A program made the position numbers and the translations under genes. This document shows, in pieces, positions 1 to 6,269 of a stretch of DNA of 9,404 bases. Each line of letters opens with the position of its first letter. Position 1 is the stretch's first letter. The stretch is from Campylobacteraceae bacterium. GTDB taxonomy: Bacteria; Campylobacterota; Campylobacteria; Campylobacterales; Sulfurovaceae. Under the pieces are notes generated by a model, which did no database searches, was not told where the DNA came from, and saw nothing but the letters and a program-made list of their open reading frames with translations. Location: contig JAMOSL010000112.1 of the NCBI GenBank assembly GCA_027063105.1, forward strand, positions 1 to 9,404, read 5' to 3'.

Positions 1-749
1 AACATTTTATATCTTATATATATAATTATCCATGCAATAATAGCTCCAGCTAATCCAGCAGTATTTGTATTCATGATAGTTAAAGCTACAGCATCAGCAT
101 TCTCTTTGCTTGATATTGCACCAACACTACCACCATTAAATCCAAACCATCCAATCCAAAGAAGTAAAGCTCCAAGAGTTACTAAGGGAATATTGGAGGC
201 AGGAATAACTTTTATTTTTCCATTCTTGTATTTTCCTCGTCTAGCACCCATAATCAAAATTGCAGCTAATAATGCCCAACCACCTGTTGAATGAATAACT
301 GTTGAACCTGCTAAGTCATACATAGAAGATATATCAAACATAGTATCTTTTAATAAGTTAGCTCCCCAAGTTATATTAACAACTATTGGATATATTAATC
401 CTGCCATAACTATTGTAAATACAACTAGTGGTAATATTCTTGATCTTTCACTGACTCCTCCACTCATAATATTTATGGTTTTACCAACAAATGCCATTTG
501 AAACATAAAAAATGCATATTTACTTATGCTATCTTGATGTTCCCAACTACCAAAAGCCAATGTATATCCAAATAGTAAAAATGCCATAGAGGCAACAGCA
601 TAAATCATAACATTTACAGTTAAAACAGCAGATACATTTTTACTTCTTACTAATCCAGCTTCAAGCATTGCAAAACCAGGTACCATTAAAATAATTAATG
701 TTATTGCAAATATAGTAAAAAATGTGTCTATCACATAATTCATTTCCAT
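1..749 (-). CDS. amt: Ammonium transporter Amt (N-terminal ~60%, cut by window edge)
   Basis: Amt/MEP/Rh-family channel that conducts ammonium/ammonia across the inner membrane. The frame reads 249 codons from ATG 749 and runs off the left edge; family members are usually about 400 residues, so the C-terminal part, including the second pore histidine, is outside the window. Family marks seen: the N-terminal EAGLVRSKN segment (30-38), DLAGSTVIH with Asp145 and the first twin-His residue His153, STGGWAL (154-160), and WFGFNGGS (201-208) on the pore-lining helix. Several hydrophobic spans are evident. The start is supported by AAGGAG eight bases upstream. It is the last visible gene of the leftward run, 36 bases after nth with no hairpin terminator between, so co-transcription is likely. 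A GlnK partner, often adjacent to amt, could lie beyond the edge. The assignment is firm; only substrate subtype is open. Confidence 0.95.
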   Translation of the reverse strand, partial: MEMNYVIDTFFTIFAITLIILMVPGFAMLEAGLVRSKNVSAVLTVNVMIYAVASMAFLLFGYTLAFGSWEHQDSISKYAFFMFQMAFVGKTINIMSGGVSERSRILPLVVFTIVMAGLIYPIVVNITWGANLLKDTMFDISSMYDLAGSTVIHSTGGWALLAAILIMGARRGKYKNGKIKVIPASNIPLVTLGALLLWIGWFGFNGGSVGAISSKENADAVALTIMNTNTAGLAGAIIAWIIIYIRYKM

Positions 750-757
750 CTTTAACT

Positions 758-763
758 CTCCTT
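758..763 (-). promoter_or_regulatory. Ribosome binding site of amt
   Basis: AAGGAG on the minus strand, eight bases before ATG 749. It fixes that ATG rather than the second in-frame ATG two codons later (741-743). Confidence 0.75.
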
Positions 764-785
764 TATATTGTGTTTATTTATTATA

Positions 786-1448
786 TCAGTTGGAATTTAA
801 AACAACATAAGTAGGACAATAATTATAAATAGGACAAATATTGCATTTTGGATTGCGTGGTAGACATATAGTTTGACCAAAGCTAACAATAGAAAAATTT
901 AATATACTCCAATACTCTTTAGGTATATTTTGCTCTAATATCTTTAAAGTATCTTTATCATTCTTGGTATCGACTAAGCCTAATATATTTGAGACTCTAT
1001 GCACATGAGTATCTACAGCAATAGTTGGAATATTAAAAGCATTATTAAGTACGATGTTAGCCGTTTTTATCCCTACACCTTTTAAACTAAGTAGTTCTTC
1101 TTTTGTTGATGGAACTTTAGAGTCAAACCTATCTATTAACTCTTTTGATACATCTTTGAGCGTTTGAGCTTTTTTATGATACATTCCTGTAGGTTTAATT
1201 ATATCCTCTAGTTTATCTATAGAAATATTTAATATATCAAAAGGATTATCTGCAATGGAGAAAAGATTAGAACATACAGAAGCAGTTATTTCATCTTTTG
1301 TTCTTAGACTTAGAAGTGTAGCCATTAAAATTGTATAGGGTGTTCTATGAAAACTATTTTTTAGAATATTACTTGGACTATTTTTTGGAACTCTATCTTT
1401 TAATATATCCAATACTTCTATAAATATTTCAGTTTTCATATTATTCAT
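786..1448 (-). CDS. nth: Endonuclease III (DNA glycosylase/AP lyase)
   Basis: Base-excision-repair enzyme that removes oxidised pyrimidines and nicks at the abasic site. The 220-residue product matches the usual length (about 210-220). Seen: helix-hairpin-helix LKGVGIKTANIVL (122-134) with the catalytic Lys128; VDTHVHR with the catalytic Asp146; and a C-terminal [4Fe-4S] cluster motif C-x6-C-x2-C-x5-C at Cys195, 202, 205 and 211. The E. coli LLSAQATD segment is LLSLRTKD here (45-52), so the DNA-intercalating Gln is Arg49. Start choice: a TTG at 1454 is also open, but ATG 1448 shares its A with the TAA stop of the upstream gene (TAATG) and no clear Shine-Dalgarno sequence precedes it, so reinitiation after the LysM/3D gene is the likely mode. 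Function is confident; the role inside this mixed operon is not evident. Confidence 0.95.
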   Translation of the reverse strand: MNNMKTEIFIEVLDILKDRVPKNSPSNILKNSFHRTPYTILMATLLSLRTKDEITASVCSNLFSIADNPFDILNISIDKLEDIIKPTGMYHKKAQTLKDVSKELIDRFDSKVPSTKEELLSLKGVGIKTANIVLNNAFNIPTIAVDTHVHRVSNILGLVDTKNDKDTLKILEQNIPKEYWSILNFSIVSFGQTICLPRNPKCNICPIYNYCPTYVVLNSN

Positions 1449-2506
1449 TACCAATATATCGTAACATTTTTTCTACCCCATCTAAGAGCTTTTCTTCTAT
1501 TTAGTCCCATATAAATATCTATTCTTTTTCTAAACCTTTTATTCATTTTATCTTTAACGATATAATATCCAGATAATCCACTAATTTTAACTCTCTGTTT
1601 ATTTCTAATTCCATATCTGCGAAGTAAATCTCTTGAGACTGCTATACTTTTTTCTCCAATTCTTAGCTTATTATTCCATGCAGCTAAAAATGGTGTTCTG
1701 TCAGTTTGTTGTCTATGAGATGTATAGGCCGTTGCCATAACTCTTAGTTTTCTTTTGTATGTACCTTTCTTTACTCCATAGTGTAATCTTTTGTTGTTTT
1801 TTGGATATAGTTTAGCTTTTTTCTTCTTTTTTGCTAAAGCTAGTTTCTTTTTTAAAGCTAATTTCTTCTTTAAAACTAATCTTTTTTTCTTCTCAATCTT
1901 TCTTTGTAAAGCTAATTTTTCTTTTCTTTTAATTTCTTTCTTTATTTTTATAAGTTTTTGTTTATATTTCTTAGTAATAGATACAAAATCATTCTTATCT
2001 ATTGGTATAATAATTTGTTGGTTTGTTTTAAGTATAGATATATTCTTTATGCTATTCCACTCTAAAATATTATCTGCTGTAATTTTATATATTTTGGCAA
2101 TTTTATATATAGAATCACCGTTTTTAACTTTATAAAGGGGATACTCTTTAGCCTTAGCTTCTTTTTGATGTATTCTCGCAATAACTTCTAATTCTTCATT
2201 TGTATATTGAGTTGCAAATCTAATTGGATCATGTATTTTAACATATCTGTCTATCATATCTTCTACACTTATAATTTCTATTTTTCTCTTCTTGGGGATT
2301 GGCGAGGGTAAATTTTTTACTATAATTAGTTTAGTGCTTTTCTCATAGTCTATAATCTTTTTAGTTCGTAAGAATTTTGTGGAATATGGTTTACACTCAG
2401 TTGTGGAAGGACTAATAAGTCTACAATCAACTATCTTATTGCTTTTGGCAGATAGTTGATTTAATGAACTTATTAAAATTGGTATAATAATAAGAGTTCT
2501 ATTCAT
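1448..2506 (-). CDS. Exported LysM + 3D-domain cell-wall protein with Lys-rich linker
   Basis: Predicted periplasmic peptidoglycan-binding and probably peptidoglycan-acting protein, 352 residues. Order: hydrophobic signal peptide (1 to about 20, ending LSA); a short segment with two cysteines (Cys28, Cys38) that could form a disulfide; a divergent region; one LysM domain (about 124-169, with YKVKNGDSIYKIAKIYKI and a closing IIIP); a very basic Lys/Leu/Ala linker (about 175-245); and a C-terminal 3D domain (about 253-352). The 3D domain is the RlpA/MltA-like double-psi barrel fold. Its marks here are MATAYTS (257-263), VKDKM with Asp319, RIDIYM with Asp330, and ALRWGRKNVTIYW at the end; conserved aspartates give the family its name and include the proposed lytic-transglycosylase acid. 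It starts 10 bases after thrC without an evident Shine-Dalgarno sequence, and its stop overlaps the nth start. Enzymatic activity is inferred from fold only. Confidence 0.85.
   Translation of the reverse strand: MNRTLIIIPILISSLNQLSAKSNKIVDCRLISPSTTECKPYSTKFLRTKKIIDYEKSTKLIIVKNLPSPIPKKRKIEIISVEDMIDRYVKIHDPIRFATQYTNEELEVIARIHQKEAKAKEYPLYKVKNGDSIYKIAKIYKITADNILEWNSIKNISILKTNQQIIIPIDKNDFVSITKKYKQKLIKIKKEIKRKEKLALQRKIEKKKRLVLKKKLALKKKLALAKKKKKAKLYPKNNKRLHYGVKKGTYKRKLRVMATAYTSHRQQTDRTPFLAAWNNKLRIGEKSIAVSRDLLRRYGIRNKQRVKISGLSGYYIVKDKMNKRFRKRIDIYMGLNRRKALRWGRKNVTIYW
1836..1889 (-). repeat. Three imperfect 18-base tandem units inside the Lys-rich linker
   Basis: Three consecutive 18-base units (1836-1853, 1854-1871, 1872-1889) read on the plus strand as AAAGCTAGTTTCTTTTTT, AAAGCTAATTTCTTCTTT and AAAACTAATCTTTTTTTC. 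They encode the repeating hexapeptides LVLKKK, LALKKK and LALAKK of the LysM/3D protein. A further related AAAGCTAATTTTTC piece lies at about 1908-1921. The pattern suggests growth of the linker by in-frame duplication. Confidence 0.7.
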
Positions 2507-2516
2507 TTTAAAGATG

Positions 2517-3983
2517 TTATAAAAACTTTAACATCTCCTCCTTTATAGATTTTGTTTCAACAATCACAGTATGTTTGATATCTTTATTAAATAGATTACT
2601 AATCATATCAGGAACAGTTGCATCATAGCTTTTACTCATCCAAGTTAAAGCATCGAGATCATCATCAGCTTCATACTCTAATGCAGATGATACGGTTGAG
2701 CTAAACTTAGTCCATTCAGCTGTAGAGTATACAATAGCAGGTGTTTTATCTTTTCTTAACGAATTATAAGCTTTTAAACAAGTGGCTGTATGTGGGTCAA
2801 GTATATAACCATTCTTTGCATAATGTGCAATTACTATTTTACCCTCATTATCATCACTATAACAAGCATCAAAATCTTCTCTAAGAGATGATAACTCATT
2901 ATCTGTTAGCTTATATTTATTATTTGTGTCTAGTTCTTCCATAAGTTCTTTAGTTCTATTAGCTCCAAACTTATCAAATAAGACTCTTTCAACATTAGAA
3001 CTTTTTAAAATATCCATTGCAGGAGAATCTGTTAAAGTTAACTCTCTATTGCTTATATCATATTCTCCTTGATTTATCCAATCAGTTAAAATATTATTTA
3101 TATTAGATGCAATTAAAATCTTTTTTACAGGAAGTCCAGCTTTTTTAGCATAATATCCACCTAAAGCATTTCCAAAGTTTCCACTAGGCACAATTAAGTA
3201 TATATCTTCACCCATTTTAATATTATTTTCTCTAACCATCTCCAAATAGCTATGAATATGATATATAATTTGAAAAATAATTCGACCGAAGTTAACAGAA
3301 TTTGCAGCAGATAGTTTTATATTTTTAGCTTCTAATTCATTTTTAAAATCTTGAGAAGAGAGAAGAGATTTTAGAGAACTTTGAGTATCATCAAAATTAC
3401 CTTTAACTCCTATAACCTTTACATTATCAGCATCTTCTGTTACCATCTGGAGTCTTTGGACATCACTTGTTCCACCTTCAGGATATAAACATGCTACTTT
3501 CACATTAGGTTGATTCTTAAATGTTTCTAATGTAGCAGGACCTGTATCTCCACTGGTCGCAGCCATAATAAGATAATTTTCATCTCTACTTTGTGCTAAC
3601 TTACTTAAAATATATCCAAATGGTTGCAGTGCCATATCTTTAAATGCTCTTGTTTGCCCATGATATAATTCACTAACAAAACATTCATCTTCTATCTTTT
3701 TTAACGGTATCGGATTAGATGGAACATCAAAATCGTCATATCTATTTAATGCCTCTTTTAGAATATTTTCGTCAATATCAATATCAAATTCAATTAAAAA
3801 GTCTAAAGCTAACTCTTTATAGTGGCTATTGATATGTTTTTTTAAAAAATCTAAATTTACTGACGGCAAACTTTCTGGAACATAAAGCCCACCAAAACTT
3901 GCACTAGGACTTAATATTGCATCAGAAAAATTTACTTTTTTATCTTTAATTCCATCATTGCCTCTTGTTTCTATAAATTTCAT
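2517..3983 (-). CDS. thrC: Threonine synthase
   Basis: PLP enzyme converting O-phosphohomoserine to threonine and phosphate, the last step of threonine synthesis; cytoplasmic. The product is 488 residues. Seen: the threonine-synthase N-terminal domain, with ETRG (5-8) and SPSASFGGLYVPE (25-37); the PLP lysine in HGQTRAFKDMALQPFG (Lys115); ATSGDTGPA (142-150) and SGNFGN (267-272), the latter typical of the cofactor phosphate loop; and DPHTA (396-400) near the C-terminus. A TTG one codon earlier (3986) is open, but ATG 3983 with AAGAG upstream is the better start. It lies 15 bases after the CBS gene and 10 bases before the LysM/3D gene, so it is inside the operon. No thrA or thrB is nearby. Complete and intact, with no missing catalytic residue. 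Confidence 0.97.
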   Translation of the reverse strand: MKFIETRGNDGIKDKKVNFSDAILSPSASFGGLYVPESLPSVNLDFLKKHINSHYKELALDFLIEFDIDIDENILKEALNRYDDFDVPSNPIPLKKIEDECFVSELYHGQTRAFKDMALQPFGYILSKLAQSRDENYLIMAATSGDTGPATLETFKNQPNVKVACLYPEGGTSDVQRLQMVTEDADNVKVIGVKGNFDDTQSSLKSLLSSQDFKNELEAKNIKLSAANSVNFGRIIFQIIYHIHSYLEMVRENNIKMGEDIYLIVPSGNFGNALGGYYAKKAGLPVKKILIASNINNILTDWINQGEYDISNRELTLTDSPAMDILKSSNVERVLFDKFGANRTKELMEELDTNNKYKLTDNELSSLREDFDACYSDDNEGKIVIAHYAKNGYILDPHTATCLKAYNSLRKDKTPAIVYSTAEWTKFSSTVSSALEYEADDDLDALTWMSKSYDATVPDMISNLFNKDIKHTVIVETKSIKEEMLKFL

Positions 3984-3998
3984 CAAATTCTCTTTTAT

Positions 3999-4391
3999 TT
4001 AATCTATATCATCCATTAGGATATTGATAATATCACTCATTCCTAATATGCCATGAAGTTCATTATTGTCAATTACTAAAAGTCTTTTTATACTTTGTGA
4101 TACCATCATTCTTGCAGCATATTTAACTTCTATTTCTGCAGATATAGATATAGCAGGAGTTGTAGCAATATCATATACATTTAAAAGGTCAATATCTCCC
4201 TCTTCTGCAACAATAGTTTCTAATAGGTTTTTAAATGTCAATATCCCATAAGCTCCTGAAGCTCCTGATTTCTCTACAATTACAGAACGGACACTATGTT
4301 CTCTCATCTTTTTAATAGCGTCTCTTACTGTATTCATTGGAGAAACTAAAATTAATTTATCTTTTGGTGTCATAATTTCTTTAACTAACAT
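3999..4391 (-). CDS. Stand-alone protein with two CBS domains
   Basis: A 130-residue cytoplasmic protein made of a CBS pair (Bateman module) and nothing else: CBS1 about 6-60 (from IMTPKDKLILVSPMNTV to GILTFKNLL) and CBS2 about 73-128 (from VYDIATTPAISI to GILGMSDII). Such modules typically bind adenosine nucleotides and change the activity of a partner. The ribose/phosphate motif G-h-h-T/S-x-x-D/N is present in CBS1 (Gly49, Thr52, Asn55). CBS2 keeps Asp120 but has Gly117 at the Thr/Ser place, so the two sites may differ in affinity. AAAGGA precedes ATG 4391 by about six bases. The gene begins 11 bases after the PII-like gene, which suggests it acts with the DUF1538/PII-like pair rather than on thrC downstream; that is inference. 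Ligand unknown. Confidence 0.88.
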   Translation of the reverse strand: MLVKEIMTPKDKLILVSPMNTVRDAIKKMREHSVRSVIVEKSGASGAYGILTFKNLLETIVAEEGDIDLLNVYDIATTPAISISAEIEVKYAARMMVSQSIKRLLVIDNNELHGILGMSDIINILMDDID

Positions 4392-4402
4392 ATTTGTCCT
4401 TT

Positions 4403-4753
4403 TTATAATGAGTCTTTCACTTCATTTTCAAATTTATGTAACTCTTGAATATCGAGTCCAGCTATATGGCTAAGAGGAAGAGTAAATGCTATTCCTTTAT
4501 TTTCTTGATTTTGAAAATCAAATTTATCTTTTATTGTACGCATAACATTTAGAGATACACGCATAGGAAGAATAAAGAGTAATAGAGATACATTCTCTTC
4601 CAGAGTTAATCCAAAAAAGACTTTTTTCTCTTCTAATCCAATAGAGCGACCATGGATAACTGTTACCCCACCAGCTCCTGCCTCTTTTGCCACCTTAATG
4701 GCTTCTTCTTCGTATTTATCTTCAATAATAACAACTAGTGCTGAAAATTTCAT
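4403..4753 (-). CDS. PII-like signalling protein linked to a DUF1538 transporter
   Basis: A 116-residue protein with the GlnB-like ferredoxin fold pattern: beta strand ALVVIIED (5-12); helix EEEAIKVAKEAGAGG; strand VTVIHGRS (30-37); a T-loop-like segment (about 34-54); strand VSLLLFILP (55-63); helix VSLNVMRTIKDKF; and strand GIAFTLPLSHIAGL (87-100). Canonical PII proteins sense ATP/ADP and 2-oxoglutarate and gate partners such as AmtB. Here the T-loop is about four to five residues shorter, has no tyrosine at the uridylylation place, and the B-loop lacks the GxGDGK-type nucleotide loop (QNQENKGIAF, 81-90, instead). It is therefore a divergent PII-like protein, not glnB/glnK. Its ATG overlaps the stop of the DUF1538 gene (ATGA) and is preceded by AAGGAGG, so it is coupled to that gene and probably regulates it. 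Ligand unknown. Confidence 0.85.
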   Translation of the reverse strand: MKFSALVVIIEDKYEEEAIKVAKEAGAGGVTVIHGRSIGLEEKKVFFGLTLEENVSLLLFILPMRVSLNVMRTIKDKFDFQNQENKGIAFTLPLSHIAGLDIQELHKFENEVKDSL

Positions 4754-6255
4754 TTAACCTCCTTAGGTTTATTTTGATAATTGGCATATATACCGTAAGC
4801 CATTACCGTAAGCATTGGAAAAAGCGATGCAAAGGCAATAAGTCCAAATCCATCAATAAGTGGATTTCTACCCTCTATATTCTCTGCAAGACCCAAACCT
4901 AATGCTGCTACAAGTGGTACAGTTACAGTAGAAGTAGTTACTCCACCACTATCATAAGCAATAGGAACAATATATTTCGGGGCAAAATAAGTTAATATAA
5001 TTACAAATATATATCCAACTATAATATAGTAATGGATAGGGTCACCAGCTACAATACGGTAAGACCCTAATGCAATACCAAAAGCAACACCTATAGCAAC
5101 AATGATTCTTAGTGGGGTTTGTTTAATATTACCCTCACTAATCTCTTCAGCTTTAATAGCAATAGCTAGTAGGGCTGGTTCTGCCATTGTAGTAGAGAAT
5201 CCAATTAAAAATGCAAAAAGATAGATAAGTAAATTATTTTTCATAGCTGTTAATTGATAGGCAATAGACTCACCAATAGGGAAAAGTCCCATTTCTAAAC
5301 CTATAATAAAGGCATATAGACCTAAAATAACTAAGATGATACCAACTATAATTTTATCTAAATGTGGAACTCGTTTACGAATAACAGCATATTGGAAAAA
5401 GAATATAACAAATAAAATTGGTGCAACATCTTTAATAACATTTAATAATTCTAATAGTATATTCATTAAATCAAAAGTATATACAGATGCCTCAGCCTTA
5501 GCAATAACTACTTCAGTGACCTCTTTTACTTTATCTGCAGTAGAGGCAAAAGTATAAACAAAGATACCATATCCTTGAACAAAAATCATAGGCATAAGTG
5601 ATGCAAATGCAATAAGTCCAAATCCATCAATAGCAGGATTTCGACCTTTAATGCTAGAAGCAAGACCTATACCTAGTGCAGCTACAAGTGGAACAGTTAC
5701 AGTAGAGGTAGTAACTCCACCACTGTCATAAGCTAGTCCAATAATTTCTACAGGTGCAAAAAATGTCATAGTGACTACAAGAATATATCCTGAGATAATA
5801 TAATATGCAATTGGGTGACCTACTAAAATACGAAAAGTTCCTAATGCAATGGCAAATCCAACAGAAAATGCAACTGTCATACGCAAGAAGAATGAATCTA
5901 TCTTGCCGTCACTAATAAAAGCTGCTTTATCTGCAATAGCAATAAGAGCAGGTTCTGCTACAGTTGTAGAAAAACCAATAGTAAAAGCAAAAATAAGAAG
6001 CCAAAATAGAGAGCCTTTTTTGGCGAAATCTGTAGCTAAATTTTCTCCTACAGGAAATATGCCTAGCTCTAATCCTCTAATAAATAGTGCTAATCCAATA
6101 GCAACGATAAACAGACCAATCACAATAGATGTAAGATTTTCAGGCATAGCTTGTACTATGAAAATCTGAAAAAATGCAACAACTAATATAATTGGAAGTA
6201 GATCCATAAAAGACCCTTTAAGGTCTTGGTAAAATATTTTTAAACTTGCTTTCAT
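4750..6255 (-). CDS. DUF1538 family membrane protein (internally duplicated putative transporter)
   Basis: A 501-residue polytopic inner-membrane protein, probably 12-14 membrane segments. It consists of two homologous halves (about 6-235 and 264-490) in register with a constant offset of 258 residues. By hand count 103 of 163 positions are identical between 61-223 and 319-481, with no gap. Each half carries GLE-G-FP-GE (61-71, 319-329), IGFSTT-AEPAL (93-104, 351-362), YDSGGVTTSTVTVPLVAALG (176-195, 434-453) and EGRNP/KGRNP plus LIDGFGLIAFASL. Buried acids (Glu101/359, Asp177/435) and glycine-rich helix breaks resemble cation-coupled transporters, but the family has no function I can assert. 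The linker between halves (about 238-258) is charged. ATG 6255 is preferred over Met17, although Met17 has a better ribosome site, because residues 6-22 match the start of the second half. It follows the propeller gene by 14 bases. Confidence 0.88.
   Translation of the reverse strand: MKASLKIFYQDLKGSFMDLLPIILVVAFFQIFIVQAMPENLTSIVIGLFIVAIGLALFIRGLELGIFPVGENLATDFAKKGSLFWLLIFAFTIGFSTTVAEPALIAIADKAAFISDGKIDSFFLRMTVAFSVGFAIALGTFRILVGHPIAYYIISGYILVVTMTFFAPVEIIGLAYDSGGVTTSTVTVPLVAALGIGLASSIKGRNPAIDGFGLIAFASLMPMIFVQGYGIFVYTFASTADKVKEVTEVVIAKAEASVYTFDLMNILLELLNVIKDVAPILFVIFFFQYAVIRKRVPHLDKIIVGIILVILGLYAFIIGLEMGLFPIGESIAYQLTAMKNNLLIYLFAFLIGFSTTMAEPALLAIAIKAEEISEGNIKQTPLRIIVAIGVAFGIALGSYRIVAGDPIHYYIIVGYIFVIILTYFAPKYIVPIAYDSGGVTTSTVTVPLVAALGLGLAENIEGRNPLIDGFGLIAFASLFPMLTVMAYGIYANYQNKPKEVK
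4758..4764 (-). promoter_or_regulatory. Strong ribosome binding site of the PII-like gene
   Basis: AAGGAGG on the minus strand, inside the last codons of the DUF1538 gene and four bases before ATG 4753. It is the strongest Shine-Dalgarno match in the window and, with the ATGA stop/start overlap, suggests the PII-like protein is made in at least equal amount to the transporter. Confidence 0.75.
4813..6075 (-). repeat. In-frame direct duplication within the DUF1538 gene
   Basis: Two directly repeated segments, 5587-6075 and 4813-5301, offset by 774 bases (258 codons). The best-conserved DNA part is 4911-4960 against 5685-5734, about 45 of 50 bases identical by eye, covering the YDSGGVTTSTVTVP motif. 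It reflects an old tandem duplication of a half-transporter, with nucleotide similarity kept high at the motif. Confidence 0.8.
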
Positions 6256-6269
6256 AAAAAAATTATACC

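Noticed and set aside
73..294. Plus-strand open frame at the left edge
   Set aside because: Antisense to amt, whose minus-strand reading contains clear family motifs.
750..785. Possible terminator between nth and amt
   Set aside because: No inverted repeat with a T-run is present; the segment is AT-rich and holds the amt ribosome site.
1448..1454. TTG start for nth six bases upstream of the ATG
   Set aside because: It adds only two residues, has no ribosome site, and the ATG overlaps the preceding stop as TAATG, a usual coupling arrangement also seen at hemA.
1791..2135. Open plus-strand frame rich in Phe, resembling a membrane protein
   Set aside because: It is the complement of the Lys-rich linker and LysM region of the LysM/3D gene: AAA/AAG codons read backwards as TTT/CTT. 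The minus-strand frame has a signal peptide and two recognisable domains.
4403..4753. PII-like gene as glnK partner of amt
   Set aside because: It lacks the T-loop Tyr and canonical B-loop, is coupled to the DUF1538 gene, and is four genes away from amt.
5336..6169. Two plus-strand open frames (5336-5557 and 5849-6169)
   Set aside because: Both lie inside the DUF1538 gene, have no ribosome sites or family features, and are antisense shadows of its strongly conserved codons.
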